64,000 nt of DNA from Pseudomonas gozinkensis (GCF_014863585.1 NZ_CP062253.1:2196501-2260500); one strand, 5' to 3'; shown: positions 36,816 through 46,602, counted from the first letter of the stretch. Notes: generated by a model from the letters alone, not told the origin. Program-made: numbers and translations.

Positions 36816-38027
36816 ATGAGTCAGGAATGGGATGCCGGTCGGCTGGACAGCGACCTCGAAGGCGTAGCGTTCGATACCCTGGCCGTACGTGCCGGTCAGC
36901 ACCGTACGCCGGAAGGCGAGCACGGTGATCCGATGTTCTTCACTTCCAGCTACGTGTTCCGTACCGCCGCCGACGCGGCTGCGCGGTTTGCAGGGGAAGT
37001 ACCGGGCAACGTTTACTCGCGTTACACCAATCCGACCGTGCGCGCGTTCGAAGAGCGCATCGCCGCGCTGGAAAGCGCCGAGCAAGCGGTGGCCACGGCC
37101 ACTGGCATGGCCGCGATCATGGCGGTGGTGATGAGCCTGTGCAGTGCCGGTGATCATGTGCTGGTGTCGCGCAGCGTGTTCGGTTCGACCATCAGTCTGT
37201 TCGAGAAGTACTTCAAGCGTTTTGGTGTGGAAGTCGATTACGTGCCGCTGGCCGATCTGTCGGCCTGGGACGCAGCGATCAAGTCCAACACCAAATTGCT
37301 CTTTGTCGAGTCGCCGTCCAATCCGTTGGCTGAGCTGGTGGATATCACCGCGCTGTCGGAAATCGCGCACGCCAAGGGTGCGATGCTGGTGGTCGACAAC
37401 TGCTTCTGCACGCCTGCCTTGCAGCAGCCGCTGAAGCTCGGTGCAGACATCGTCGTGCACTCGGCCACCAAATTCATCGATGGTCAGGGCCGTTGCATGG
37501 GTGGCGTGGTTGCCGGTCGCAGCGAGCAGATGAAAGAAATCGTCGGTTTCCTGCGTACCGCCGGGCCGACCCTGAGCCCGTTCAACGCCTGGATCTTCCT
37601 CAAGGGTCTGGAAACCTTGAATCTGCGGATGAAAGCGCACTGTGCCAATGCCCAGCAACTGGCCGAATGGCTGGAGCAGCAGGACGGTATCGAGAAGGTG
37701 CATTACGCCGGTCTCAAGAGCCATCCGCAGCACGAACTGGCTCAGCGTCAGCAGAAAGGCTTCGGTGCGGTGGTGAGTTTTGAGGTGAAGGGCGGCAAAG
37801 AGGGCGCCTGGCGCTTCATCGATGCGACCCGGCTGATCTCGATCACGGCCAACCTGGGTGACAGCAAAACCACTATCACGCACCCGAGCACCACATCCCA
37901 CGGTCGCTTGGCGCCTCAGGAGCGTGAGGCCGCGGGCATTCGTGACAGTCTGATCCGTATCGCAGTTGGCCTGGAAGATGTCGCTGACCTGCAAGCCGAC
38001 CTGTCGCGCGGTCTGGCGGCGTTGTGA
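36816..38027 (+). CDS. metZ: O-succinylhomoserine sulfhydrylase
   Basis: MetZ (403 residues) makes homocysteine directly from O-succinylhomoserine and sulfide, the direct sulfhydrylation route used by pseudomonads for methionine. It is a PLP enzyme of the cystathionine gamma-synthase family: the PLP lysine is in [13 protein letters not shown] (near residue 219), with [20 protein letters not shown] near 67-86 and [21 protein letters not shown] near 341-361. Its stop overlaps the GTG of the next gene by 4 bases. The neighbours match the known purF-metZ order. Confidence 0.96.
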   Translation: MSQEWDAGRLDSDLEGVAFDTLAVRAGQHRTPEGEHGDPMFFTSSYVFRTAADAAARFAGEVPGNVYSRYTNPTVRAFEERIAALESAEQAVATATGMAAIMAVVMSLCSAGDHVLVSRSVFGSTISLFEKYFKRFGVEVDYVPLADLSAWDAAIKSNTKLLFVESPSNPLAELVDITALSEIAHAKGAMLVVDNCFCTPALQQPLKLGADIVVHSATKFIDGQGRCMGGVVAGRSEQMKEIVGFLRTAGPTLSPFNAWIFLKGLETLNLRMKAHCANAQQLAEWLEQQDGIEKVHYAGLKSHPQHELAQRQQKGFGAVVSFEVKGGKEGAWRFIDATRLISITANLGDSKTTITHPSTTSHGRLAPQEREAAGIRDSLIRIAVGLEDVADLQADLSRGLAAL

Positions 38028-38800
38028 TCGAGTTGTCTACGCCAAAGATCGGCACCCATGGCCGCGTTGCATTGGTCACGGGTGCCGCGCGCGGGATCGG
38101 TCTGGGGATCGCAGCGTGGCTGATCAGCGAAGGCTGGCAGGTGGTGTTGACGGATCTGGATCGTGTCCGTGGTTCGAAAGTGGCGAAGGTGCTGGGCGAA
38201 AACGCCTGGTTCATCGCCATGGACGTGGCGGACGAAAGCCAGGTGGCGTTGGGTGTCGCTGAGGTGCTGGGGCAGTTCGGTCGTCTGGACGCGCTGGTGT
38301 GCAACGCTGCCGTGGCCGATCCGCACAACATCACGCTGGAAAGCCTCGATCTGGCTTACTGGAATCGGGTGCTGGCGGTGAACCTCGGTGGGCCGATGTT
38401 GCTGGCCAAGCACTGTGCGCCGTATCTGCGTGCGCACAACGGGGCGATCGTCAACCTGGCTTCGACCCGTGCGGCGCAGTCGGAGCCGGATACCGAAGCC
38501 TATGCGGCGAGCAAGGGCGGTTTGCTGGCGCTGACTCACGCACTGGCGATCAGCCTCGGGCCGGAGATTCGCGTCAATGCGGTCAGTCCGGGCTGGATCG
38601 ATGCGCGGGATCCATCCGCCCGTCGCGCGGAGCCGCTGACCGACACCGATCATGCCCAGCATCCGGCGGGCAGGGTAGGGACGGTCGAGGATGTCGCGGC
38701 GATGGTGGCGTGGTTGCTGTCGAAGAATGCAGGGTTTGTGACGGGGCAGGAATTCGTGGTCGATGGCGGCATGACCAAGAAGATGATTTATACGGAATGA
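38024..38800 (+). CDS. Short-chain dehydrogenase/reductase
   Basis: The 258-residue cytosolic oxidoreductase has the SDR Rossmann motif [13 protein letters not shown] (TGxxxGxG, near residues 18-30), the stabilising NAA-type motif [10 protein letters not shown] (near 92), catalytic Ser in LASTRAA and Tyr-x-x-x-Lys in YAASKGG (near 160-164), and the C-terminal [17 protein letters not shown]. The GTG start at 38024 overlaps the metZ stop (GTGA), so it is translationally coupled to metZ. The substrate is unknown; the coupling to metZ may reflect shared expression only. Asp after beta-2 (LTDLDR) suggests NAD preference. Confidence 0.9.
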   Translation: MIELSTPKIGTHGRVALVTGAARGIGLGIAAWLISEGWQVVLTDLDRVRGSKVAKVLGENAWFIAMDVADESQVALGVAEVLGQFGRLDALVCNAAVADPHNITLESLDLAYWNRVLAVNLGGPMLLAKHCAPYLRAHNGAIVNLASTRAAQSEPDTEAYAASKGGLLALTHALAISLGPEIRVNAVSPGWIDARDPSARRAEPLTDTDHAQHPAGRVGTVEDVAAMVAWLLSKNAGFVTGQEFVVDGGMTKKMIYTE

Positions 38801-38839
38801 AGCAATTTCGTCTTTTTTAGAAAAACTTCAATCCTGCTA

Positions 38840-38868
38840 TTGACTTAGGTTCGCTACCTGCGTAAATT
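38840..38868 (+). promoter_or_regulatory. Sigma-70 promoter of the tRNA Val-Asp-Asp cluster
   Basis: TTGACT (38840-38845) and TAAATT (38863-38868) are 17 bases apart, 22 bases before tRNA-Val. Confidence 0.75.
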
Positions 38869-38890
38869 TCGCGGCCTCGGAGATGCAAAC

Positions 38891-38966
38891 GGGTGATTAG
38901 CTCAGCTGGGAGAGCGTCTGCCTTACAAGCAGAATGTCGGCGGTTCGATCCCGTCATCACCCACCA
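38891..38966 (+). tRNA. tRNA-Val (anticodon TAC)
   Basis: Complete 76-base cloverleaf: acceptor GGGTGAT/ATCACCC, anticodon loop CTTACAA, T arm CGGTTCGATCCCG, CCA encoded. Confidence 0.97.
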
Positions 38967-39021
38967 CTCCCGAGATACTTGCGCAAGCAAGAGCGTAGGC
39001 TGAAAGTGCCTGCACCGACGC

Positions 39022-39098
39022 GCAGCGGTAGTTCAGTCGGTTAGAATACCGGCCTGTCACGCCGGGGGTCGCGGGTTCGAGTCCCGTCCGCTGCGCCA
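39022..39098 (+). tRNA. tRNA-Asp (anticodon GTC), copy 1
   Basis: Complete 77-base cloverleaf: acceptor GCAGCGG/CCGCTGC, anticodon loop CTGTCAC, CCA encoded. Confidence 0.97.
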
Positions 39099-39191
39099 TA
39101 TTCAACGAGTCAGACACTGTCTGGTTCGCGATTGAAAAGCACCGAAGCTTTCAGTCAAACGAGTTACTTGAGCGTCAGCTCAAAGCGATAC

Positions 39192-39268
39192 GCAGCGGTA
39201 GTTCAGTCGGTTAGAATACCGGCCTGTCACGCCGGGGGTCGCGGGTTCGAGTCCCGTCCGCTGCGCCA
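39192..39268 (+). tRNA. tRNA-Asp (anticodon GTC), copy 2
   Basis: Identical to copy 1 across the whole gene. The 93-base spacer between the copies has no repeat of the gene and no terminator, so both come from one transcript. Confidence 0.97.
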
Positions 39269-39343
39269 TATCTGTTTCAAGGACCACTGAACGCCTTGAA
39301 ACACCGAAAGCAACCTTTGGTTGATTCGGCATCGATAGCAAAG

Positions 39344-39370
39344 ACCCTGGTCGAAAGACCGGGGTTTTTT
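39344..39370 (+). terminator. Terminator of the tRNA Val-Asp-Asp cluster
   Basis: ACCCTGGTC-GAAA-GACCGGGGT (one G-U pair) followed by TTTTTT. Confidence 0.9.
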
Positions 39371-39690
39371 GTGTCTGAAATTTGACCTTTCCCAAATTCC
39401 TCCTCTGAAATCCAGCGATGATCGTAAGCCGTGGCTCGTTCGATGCCGCCGGGCAATCTCTCCTGCGTCCATGGGTCGCTGCGATGCGATGCCGCATTGA
39501 TTTTTGATTCTTTGGTCAAATTTTTGTAACTGGTTGTTTGCTGCGAGCGCAGAAACCTTTAAAGTTAACCTTTCGGTCAGCTTTGCACTGTCATCACGCC
39601 CTTTGTTTAGCCAAAAAGGGCTTCTGCAAGACTCGAGATTCCCAGTAGATAACCAGAAGGGCGGATCCATAACCGCCCAGAGGATGATCC
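39371..39690. other. Upstream region of the molybdenum hydroxylase operon
   Basis: This 320-bp stretch is less GC-rich than its surroundings and has no convincing gene. A small hairpin GGGCGG/CCGCCC (39659-39664 with 39673-39678) ends just before the ribosome site AGAGGA of the first operon gene. I saw no clear sigma-54 or sigma-70 promoter. Confidence 0.4.
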
Positions 39691-42522
39691 ATGTCCAACC
39701 GTGAAATATCCCGGCGCTCGTTCCTTCAGGGCGGGCTGGTGGCGGGTGTGAGCGTTACGCTCACGCCGCTCAGCAGTCAGGCGCTGGCTGCCTTGATGGA
39801 AAATAGCGTGACCGTGCCGTCCGAGCAGTGGCTCGGTAACAACGGCAAGGCGCGCCAGCGTAACGATGCCTTGTCCAAGGTCTGCGGCAGCAAGGTGTTT
39901 GCCCGCGACATCCGTTCCAAGGACATGCCGGGCTGGCCCCAGCAACAAGGCCACGCCATGTTGCTGAAAACCATCAAGGCCGACCGCATCTACGACGGCT
40001 ACGACCTGTCGTGGCTCGCCGCCGATCTGCAGCCTGACCGCATTGTCACCGCGGCCGACCTGGACAAGGACGGTATTGTATTCCCGGAAGAGCACGCGCC
40101 GGATCCATTGCTGCCGGAAGGCAAAGTGCCGATGTTCATCGGCCACCCGGTGGCGATCCTGATCTGGAACGACTTCGAACGTTTCCGTCAGGCCAAGAGC
40201 AAACTCAAATTCAATGACAAAGCGATTCGTTACGGTGCGCAAGTACCGTTCTACGAAGGCGATCCCTATGGCAGTTTCCGCTACGTGCGCGTCGGTGGCC
40301 CGACGTCGGCGGACGAAGACGAGTTCGCCAGCCTCAAGGATTCGATCCTGTTCCCGATGCTGAAGAACCGTCGTCCGGTGTGGAATTCCCAGCCGAACCT
40401 GCACGGCAACCTGACCGAACGCGGCCTGTTCTACGCCGATCGCATGAAAAAAGAGATCGATAGCCCGCCGGACAACTGGCTGGTGTTTGACGAGCGCTAC
40501 AAAACCCCGTCGATCGAACCTGCCGCGATGGAGCCGGACAACGGCAACGGCTGGTACGACCCTGCGACCAAGACCCTGCATTTCGTCGTCGCCACTCAGT
40601 GCCCGCTGGAAACCGCCACCGAGACCGCGAAGATGATCGGCCCGTCGCGTTTCGGTCTGGCCAACCTGAACATGCATCCGGGTTACACCGTCGGTTACGG
40701 TTCCAAGGACCACAACATTTTCGTTTACTACGCGGCCCTGGCGGCGTTGTACGGCGCGGGTGTGCCGATTCGCCTCGCCAACGATCGCTACGAGCAGTTC
40801 CAGAGCGGTATCAAGCGTCACCCATTCGACATCCGCTACCAGTTGGCAGTGGACAAGACCGATCAGAGCTTCAAGATTTTCCGTGCCGAGATGAGCGTCG
40901 ATGGTGGCGGTCGGATCAACTACAGCCCGTCGGTGGCCGCCGTTGGCGCCACTGCCGCGCAGTCGATCTACTACATGCCGCAGAACGACCTGCAGGTCAC
41001 TGCTTACCATTCCCGTGCAGTTGAAGCGGGTTCGATGCGTGGCTACGGCACGCTGCAGAGCATGGCCTCCACCGAAATGATGGTCGACGAAATCGCCGAT
41101 CGCCTCGGTGTCGATGCTATCGATCTGCGCCGCAAGAACGCACTGCGCTCGGGGATGAAAAACACCCAGGGCGCGATCCCGGCCGGTGCTTTGCGCCTGC
41201 ACGAGATTCTCGACAAAGCTTCGCTGCACGAAGTCTGGAAAAACCGCGACGCGATCAAGAAACAGCGCGAAGCGGCAGACCCGGACAACTGGTATGGCGT
41301 GGGTTTCGCCATTTGCCAGAAAGACTTCGGCACCGGTTCCGAAGCACCGATGGCCAGCATCGAGTTCACCGCTGACGGGCGCATTTCCCTGCGTCATATC
41401 GGCATCGAGATCGGCACCGGCATGTCCACCTCGCAAGCGTTGGTGGTGGCTGATTTCCTCGGCAGCGCGGCGCACGATGTGAAGACCGGCGAAACCGAGT
41501 GGGATGAGATGCAGCTGGTGACCGCCGGCAACCCTTACATCATGAGCCAGGCCGAGCAGGACAACTTCCTGCGCAATCCGCGCTGGGTCGGCAAGCTGGC
41601 TTCTGCCTCATCCGCGACCAACTCCGCCTATTACTTCAGCCACGCCACCCGTGAAGCGGCGCGCGTGCTGTTCAACCACGGTCTGTGGCCGGCGGCCCTG
41701 GAGATCTGGCGGCAGGGCCCGTACGGCGGCCAGGCCAACCCTTACGTGGTGCGTCGCGAAGATGCGCACTGGGTCGACGGCAAACTGACCGCCAACGGTA
41801 TGCAGCCGCTGACCTTCGAAGAGCTGGCCAAGCGTGCTCACGAGCGCGGTCTGGTCACTGGCGCCACCGTTCACGGTTTCAACCGCTGGAGCTGGGCAGA
41901 AGCCGAATACAGCATCGACGGCGTGCGCGAGCGTCTGCCGCTCGACGGTTTGGCGGTGAAGTACGGTGACGGCGCCCCTAAGGCGAAGAAAGCGCAGATG
42001 ACCAGCGCCGGTTTCCACCTGCTGGATCGGCAGAACATCGCCTATCCGGTGGTTCAGCTGAACAACGCCGCCGTGACCTACTACAGCCCGGTCGCAACGC
42101 TGGTCGAGTTGAAGGTCAACAAAGGTTCGGCAGAAGTCGAAGTGCTCAACCATCACTCGTGGCTGGAATGCGGCCGGGTGCTGGTTGAAGAACTGGTTCG
42201 TGGCCAACTCGAAGGCGGGATCGCCATGGGTATCGGTCACGCCTTGATGGAAGAGATGCCGCTGTACGAAGGCGGGCCGGGGGAGGGTGACTGGAACTTC
42301 AACCGTTATCGCCTGCCGATGGCGCGGCATGTGGCGGTGTGGAAGCAGACGTCGGAAATCCTGCCGCCGCTGTCCCCGAGCGACCCGTCCAAAGGCATCG
42401 CCGAAGTGGTGATGATCCCGGTGGTTGGTGCCATCGGTAACGCCGTGGCGCACGCCATCGGTAAACGTGTTCGCGATCTGCCAATCACTGCTGCGCGCAT
42501 CAAGGAGGCCCTCAATGGCTAA
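39691..42522 (+). CDS. Exported molybdenum hydroxylase, Mo-binding subunit (IorB/AldH-like)
   Basis: The 943-residue protein is the molybdopterin subunit of a xanthine-oxidase-family enzyme of the isoquinoline 1-oxidoreductase / membrane aldehyde dehydrogenase branch. A twin-arginine signal is at residues 4-35 (SNREISRRSFLQGGLVAG), so the folded enzyme is exported to the periplasm. Conserved parts are the Mo-binding region GSMRGYGTLQSMASTEMMVDE (near 449) and IEIGTGMSTSQ (near 572). The likely catalytic Glu is in SKGIAEVVMIPVVGAIGNAV near 908. It overlaps the 2Fe-2S subunit gene by 8 bases. Substrate, aldehyde or N-heterocycle, cannot be told. Ribosome site AGAGGATG. Confidence 0.9.
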   Translation: MSNREISRRSFLQGGLVAGVSVTLTPLSSQALAALMENSVTVPSEQWLGNNGKARQRNDALSKVCGSKVFARDIRSKDMPGWPQQQGHAMLLKTIKADRIYDGYDLSWLAADLQPDRIVTAADLDKDGIVFPEEHAPDPLLPEGKVPMFIGHPVAILIWNDFERFRQAKSKLKFNDKAIRYGAQVPFYEGDPYGSFRYVRVGGPTSADEDEFASLKDSILFPMLKNRRPVWNSQPNLHGNLTERGLFYADRMKKEIDSPPDNWLVFDERYKTPSIEPAAMEPDNGNGWYDPATKTLHFVVATQCPLETATETAKMIGPSRFGLANLNMHPGYTVGYGSKDHNIFVYYAALAALYGAGVPIRLANDRYEQFQSGIKRHPFDIRYQLAVDKTDQSFKIFRAEMSVDGGGRINYSPSVAAVGATAAQSIYYMPQNDLQVTAYHSRAVEAGSMRGYGTLQSMASTEMMVDEIADRLGVDAIDLRRKNALRSGMKNTQGAIPAGALRLHEILDKASLHEVWKNRDAIKKQREAADPDNWYGVGFAICQKDFGTGSEAPMASIEFTADGRISLRHIGIEIGTGMSTSQALVVADFLGSAAHDVKTGETEWDEMQLVTAGNPYIMSQAEQDNFLRNPRWVGKLASASSATNSAYYFSHATREAARVLFNHGLWPAALEIWRQGPYGGQANPYVVRREDAHWVDGKLTANGMQPLTFEELAKRAHERGLVTGATVHGFNRWSWAEAEYSIDGVRERLPLDGLAVKYGDGAPKAKKAQMTSAGFHLLDRQNIAYPVVQLNNAAVTYYSPVATLVELKVNKGSAEVEVLNHHSWLECGRVLVEELVRGQLEGGIAMGIGHALMEEMPLYEGGPGEGDWNFNRYRLPMARHVAVWKQTSEILPPLSPSDPSKGIAEVVMIPVVGAIGNAVAHAIGKRVRDLPITAARIKEALNG

Positions 42523-43054
42523 CCGTCCGCTTCAACTGACCCTCAACGGTCAATCCGTCGGCCCGGTGGACATCCCTGATGACCTGCCGATGATCGATTA
42601 CCTGCACGAATACAAGAACCTCACCGGTTCGCGCCTGGGCTGCGGTCAGGGCATCTGCCACGCCTGCGTGGTGATCGTCGATAACCCGGACGGCACCAGC
42701 GAAGAAGTGCGTACCTGCATCACCGGCGCGCATTACTTCGAGGGCAAGAAAGTCCGCACCATCGAAGGCCACGCCAAGCGTGACGAGCAAGGCCAGGTCA
42801 CCGAGCTGAACCCGATCCAGCAGCGTTTCGTCGACGAATTCGCCTTCCAGTGCAGCTATTGCGCGCCGGGCTTCGTCAACGCCGCGACCGTGCTGGTGGA
42901 AAAGCTGCAACGCCAGCCAATCGTCAAAAGCAAACTGGAACAAGTCATCGAGGACAGCCTCGGCCATCACGTCTGCCGTTGCACCGGTTACGTGCGTTAC
43001 TACAACGCCACCCGCAACGTGCTGACCGATCTCGGCCTGGTCAAGGAGGGTTGA
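42515..43054 (+). CDS. 2Fe-2S subunit of the molybdenum hydroxylase
   Basis: The 179-residue subunit carries two 2Fe-2S clusters and passes electrons from the Mo site to the cytochrome. The N-terminal plant-type cluster has cysteines in GCGQGICHACVV (near residue 44-52) and a further one in RTCITG; the C-terminal helical cluster has CSYCAPG (near 113-116) and HVCRCTGYV (near 151-153). It has no export signal of its own, so it must travel with the Tat-signal subunit. I use the ATG at 42515 with AAGGAGG; a longer frame lies inside the Mo subunit gene. It ends 2 bases before the cytochrome gene. Confidence 0.93.
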   Translation: MANRPLQLTLNGQSVGPVDIPDDLPMIDYLHEYKNLTGSRLGCGQGICHACVVIVDNPDGTSEEVRTCITGAHYFEGKKVRTIEGHAKRDEQGQVTELNPIQQRFVDEFAFQCSYCAPGFVNAATVLVEKLQRQPIVKSKLEQVIEDSLGHHVCRCTGYVRYYNATRNVLTDLGLVKEG

Positions 43055-43056
43055 GC

Positions 43057-44292
43057 ATGAAGCAATTACTCACCCGCCTGACCCTGGCGGTCGGGCTGGC
43101 TGCGCCTGTGTTGGCGGTGCACGCGGATGATCAGGTCAAGCGAGGCGAATACCTCGCCCGTGCGGCTGATTGCATGGCGTGCCACACGGCGCCCGGCGGC
43201 GCGCCATTTGCCGGCGGCCTGCCGATCGTGTCGCCGTTCGGCACGATCTACGGCACCAACATCACTCCAAGCAAAGAGCACGGCATCGGTTTGTACAACG
43301 ACGACGAGTTTTTCGCTGCGCTGACTGAAGGCAAGCGTCGTGACGGCGCGAACCTCTATCCGGCGATGCCGTACACCTCGTATCACTTGATGCCGCGTGC
43401 GGATTCGGATGCGATTCACGCGTACCTGAAAACCATCGAGCCGATCGAGCGCGCCGCACCGGTGACAAGCCTGAGCTTCCCGTTCAACGTGCGTCTGGGC
43501 CTGATGGGCTGGAACATGTTGTATGGCAAGGATGTGAAGCTGGAACCAGCCGAAGGCAAAAGCGAAGCCTGGAAGCGCGGCCAATACATGGTTGACGTCC
43601 TCGGTCACTGCGGCGAATGCCACACCCCGCGCGGCTTGCCCGGCGCGATGCAGCAAGACAAACGCCTGACCGGCGGCATCCTCAACGGTTACCTGGCGCC
43701 GAGCCTGCTGGCAACGGATCTGGCGGCGCGCGGCTGGAACCATCAGGATCTGAGCACGTTCCTCAAGCATGGCATGAGCGCCCAAGGGACGATGTTCAAC
43801 GAGATGTTCCCGGTGTTCCACAACAGCACCCAGGGTCTGAATGATCCGGATCTGGCGGCGATGGCGACTTTCCTGCTGGGCGACAAGCCTCCGGCGGCGA
43901 AAGAACTGACCGACGTGCCTGTGGAAAAACTCGCTGCCAGCGCTCAACGCGGCCGTCAGGAATACTTGAACGTCTGCGCCGGCTGTCATGCGGCCGGTGG
44001 CGAAGGCAAGCCGCACATCGCGGTGGCCATGCGTGGCAACACCACGTTGCGTCTGGAAGATCCGCGCAACCTGTTGCGAGTGATCGAGGATGGTATCGGC
44101 GAACAGAAATTCGCCGGGTTCGAACACATGCAGCCGATGCCGGGGTTTGCCGACAAGCTCAGTGCCGAACAACTGACCGATCTGCTGAACTACCTGCGTC
44201 AGGGCTGGGGTGGTCAGTCGGCCGAGCTGGCGGTCGGCGATGTGCAGAAGCTTCAGGCCGACGCCCCGTCCATCGAGCACAAGGCGCACTGA
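43057..44292 (+). CDS. Tri-haem cytochrome c subunit
   Basis: The 411-residue protein has a Sec signal peptide (residues 1-23, ending VLAVHADD) and three c-type haem sites: CMACH (near 40), CGECH (near 188) and CAGCH (near 309), each followed by a Met-bearing region. It resembles the cytochrome subunits of membrane alcohol and aldehyde dehydrogenases, which pass electrons to ubiquinone or the terminal oxidase. The start at 43057 follows AAGGAGGG. Together with the two preceding genes it forms a three-component periplasmic enzyme like AldFGH of acetic acid bacteria. No C-terminal membrane anchor is evident. Confidence 0.92.
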   Translation: MKQLLTRLTLAVGLAAPVLAVHADDQVKRGEYLARAADCMACHTAPGGAPFAGGLPIVSPFGTIYGTNITPSKEHGIGLYNDDEFFAALTEGKRRDGANLYPAMPYTSYHLMPRADSDAIHAYLKTIEPIERAAPVTSLSFPFNVRLGLMGWNMLYGKDVKLEPAEGKSEAWKRGQYMVDVLGHCGECHTPRGLPGAMQQDKRLTGGILNGYLAPSLLATDLAARGWNHQDLSTFLKHGMSAQGTMFNEMFPVFHNSTQGLNDPDLAAMATFLLGDKPPAAKELTDVPVEKLAASAQRGRQEYLNVCAGCHAAGGEGKPHIAVAMRGNTTLRLEDPRNLLRVIEDGIGEQKFAGFEHMQPMPGFADKLSAEQLTDLLNYLRQGWGGQSAELAVGDVQKLQADAPSIEHKAH

Positions 44293-44294
44293 TC

Positions 44295-45266
44295 ATGCAG
44301 CATCTCGATCTGCAGGTTGTGCGGCGGGCGCTGGAGTGGTCGACGGCGGGGCAGCGCATCTGGCTTTGCACCGTGCTGACCACCTACGGCTCGGCACCGC
44401 GCGCGCCGGGTTCGCTGCTGGCGGTGAACGACGGCGGACAGTGGATCGGGTCGCTGTCTGGTGGTTGTGTCGAGGAAGACTTTCTCGAGCGCGTCGCCGA
44501 AGGTGCGTTTCTCGAAGCGATCAATGTGGTGCGTTATGGCGAAGGTGACGATCCGCGTTCGCGTGTCAGCCTGCCCTGTGGCGGCATTCTTGATGTGCTG
44601 GTAGAGAAATTTGACGCCGGCTGCGATGTGCAGGCGCACTTGCGTGAGCTCGAATCGGCGTTGCTGGGTCAGCGCCGGTTGATTCGCGAGGTCGATCTGG
44701 CCACAGGCGCGCGCAGTCTGTTTACCGATCGTGAACAGGGTGCGCGAATCGAGCGTGAAATCGACCGGGTCCGGATCCGTATCGGGGCTGCCCAGCGTTT
44801 ACTGCTGGCCGGCTACTCCAGCGTGGCGCAGGCGTGCGCGGAGTTCGCGGTCGGTCTCGGCTTCGAAGTGATTCTGTGCGATCCACGCGATGAGGTGCTG
44901 GAAGGCGTGGTGCTCAACGGCGTGGAAATCCGCCGGCAACTGCCGTCGGTGTTCATTGCCGATGGCGGTTGCCATCGCGACACGGCGGTGGTGGCGCTGA
45001 CTCACGATCCGCGCATCGACGATCTGGCGATGATGGAGGCCGTTCGCACCGAGGCTTTTTACATCGGTGTGATGGGCTCGCAGCAGACATCGCAAAAACG
45101 CTTCGAGCGCTTGCGTCGGATTGGCGGTCTGGGTGAGGGCGAGCTGGCGCGGATTCATGCGCCGATAGGCCTCAACCTGGGCAGCAAGACGCCGGCGGAA
45201 ATCGCTTTGGCGGTGCTCGCGGATATTCTGCGGATTCGCAGCGGGATTGCGCGGGATCAGTTGTGA
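44295..45266 (+). CDS. XdhC/CoxI-family molybdenum-cofactor maturation protein
   Basis: The 323-residue cytosolic protein belongs to the XdhC/CoxI family, which binds molybdenum cofactor and helps its sulfuration and insertion into xanthine-oxidase-type enzymes. The N-terminal XdhC domain includes TTYGSAPRAPGSLLAV and GSLSGGCVEEDFLERV (residues 26-60); the C-terminal Rossmann part includes LLLAGYSSVAQACAEFAVGLGFEV (near 172) and FYIGVMGSQQTSQKRFERL (near 255). It starts 3 bases after the cytochrome gene, so it is the fourth operon gene and very probably serves the exported hydroxylase, whose cofactor must be inserted before Tat export. Confidence 0.9.
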   Translation: MQHLDLQVVRRALEWSTAGQRIWLCTVLTTYGSAPRAPGSLLAVNDGGQWIGSLSGGCVEEDFLERVAEGAFLEAINVVRYGEGDDPRSRVSLPCGGILDVLVEKFDAGCDVQAHLRELESALLGQRRLIREVDLATGARSLFTDREQGARIEREIDRVRIRIGAAQRLLLAGYSSVAQACAEFAVGLGFEVILCDPRDEVLEGVVLNGVEIRRQLPSVFIADGGCHRDTAVVALTHDPRIDDLAMMEAVRTEAFYIGVMGSQQTSQKRFERLRRIGGLGEGELARIHAPIGLNLGSKTPAEIALAVLADILRIRSGIARDQL

Positions 45267-45285
45267 TTTTTGCTGGATGTAAAAA

Positions 45286-45311
45286 GGGCCGCTGTTCAGC
45301 GGCCCTTTTTT
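45286..45311. terminator. Bidirectional terminator between the XdhC gene and the oxidase
   Basis: GGGCCGCT-GTTC-AGCGGCCC (45287-45305 region) has AAAAA before it and TTTTTT after it, so it can end both convergent transcripts. Confidence 0.9.
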
Positions 45312-45318
45312 ATGCGCG

Positions 45319-46602
45319 TCAGAAACCGAGCTTGTCGCGCAATCCGTAGTACCACGCGCCCAGTGCGGCAAACGGTGTGCGCAGCAGTTGCCCGCCGGGG
45401 AACGGGTAGTGCGGCAGGTCGGCAAACGCATCGAAGCGCTCGGCTTGTCCGCGCAGTGCCTCGGCCAGTACCTTGCCGGCCAGGTGCGTGTAAGTCACGC
45501 CGTGGCCACTGCAGCCTTGGGAGTAATAGATGTTATCGCCCAGACGCCCAACCTGAGGAAGGCGCGACAGGGTCAGCAGGAAATTGCCGGTCCAGGCGTA
45601 GTCGATCTTCACGTCCTTGAGTTGCGGAAAGGCCTTGAGCATTTTCGGGCGGATGATCGCTTCGATATTTGCCGGATCCCGCGCGCCATACACCACGCCG
45701 CCGCCGAAGATCAGACGCTTGTCGCCGGTGAGGCGGTAGTAGTCGAGCAGGTAATTGCAGTCTTCGACGCAATAGTCCTGCGGCAGCAGAGATTTTGCCA
45801 GTTCATCGCCGAGAGGTTCGGTAGTGATGACCTGAGTGCCGCACGGCATTGATTTGGCTGCCAGTTCCGGCACCAGATTGCCGAGGTAGGCGTTGCCGGC
45901 GACGATGATGAATTTGGCTCGGACCTTGCCCTGCGGTGTATGCACAACCGGATTGGCGCCGCGTTCGATGCGCACGGCCGGCGACTGTTCGTAGATCGTC
46001 CCGCCCAGGGATTCCACGGCAGCGGCTTCGCCCAATGCCAGGTTAAGCGGGTGGATGTGACCGCCGCTCATGTCGAGCATGCCGCCGACGTATTGATCGC
46101 AGGCGACCACTTCGCGGATGCGGCGCTGATCGAGCAGTTCCAGCTGTGTGTGGCCGAAGCGTTCCCACAAGCGTTTTTGCGATTCCAGGTGGCCCATCTG
46201 TTTGGCGGTAAGGGCGGCGAATACGCCGCCGTCCTTGAGGTCGCACTGGATGTTGTATTTGCTGACGCGCTCACGAATGATCCGGCCGCCTTCGAACGCC
46301 ATCTGCCCCAGCAGTTGTGCCTGTTTCGGGCCGACGCTACGTTCGATCACGTCGATGTCACGGCTGTAGCTGTTGACTATCTGCCCGCCATTGCGTCCCG
46401 AAGCGCCGAAGCCAACCTTGGCGGCTTCCAGCACGGTCACGCGAAAACCGTTTTCCAGCAGGAACAGCGCCGAGGAAAGTCCCGTATAACCAGCGCCGAT
46501 CACACAGACATCCGTCTCCACGTCATCCTGCAGGGCAGGGCGTGGTGGTACGGCGTTGGCCGACGCAGCGTAATAAGACTCTGGGTAAGGGGTGTTCGCC
46601 AT
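45319..46602 (-). CDS. FAD-dependent amine oxidase (PuuB-like)
   Basis: The 427-residue cytosolic flavoprotein is of the DAO family, close to gamma-glutamylputrescine oxidase. The FAD-binding Rossmann motif is DVCVIGAGYTGLSSALFLLENG (near residue 31-52), followed by the ATG-type GASGRNGGQIVNSYS, and a C-terminal YSQGCSGHGVTYTHLAGKVLAE (near 370) that closes over the flavin. It would oxidise a secondary or glutamylated amine to an aldehyde. Pseudomonads have several such paralogues, so I give no symbol. It is convergent with the XdhC gene; an aldehyde product would suit the neighbouring hydroxylase, but that link is only a guess. Confidence 0.85.
   Translation of the reverse strand: MANTPYPESYYAASANAVPPRPALQDDVETDVCVIGAGYTGLSSALFLLENGFRVTVLEAAKVGFGASGRNGGQIVNSYSRDIDVIERSVGPKQAQLLGQMAFEGGRIIRERVSKYNIQCDLKDGGVFAALTAKQMGHLESQKRLWERFGHTQLELLDQRRIREVVACDQYVGGMLDMSGGHIHPLNLALGEAAAVESLGGTIYEQSPAVRIERGANPVVHTPQGKVRAKFIIVAGNAYLGNLVPELAAKSMPCGTQVITTEPLGDELAKSLLPQDYCVEDCNYLLDYYRLTGDKRLIFGGGVVYGARDPANIEAIIRPKMLKAFPQLKDVKIDYAWTGNFLLTLSRLPQVGRLGDNIYYSQGCSGHGVTYTHLAGKVLAEALRGQAERFDAFADLPHYPFPGGQLLRTPFAALGAWYYGLRDKLGF

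Noticed and set aside
39607..41475. Minus-strand open frame of 622 codons opposite the Mo subunit
   Set aside because: Shadow frame of a high-GC gene; no recognisable protein features.
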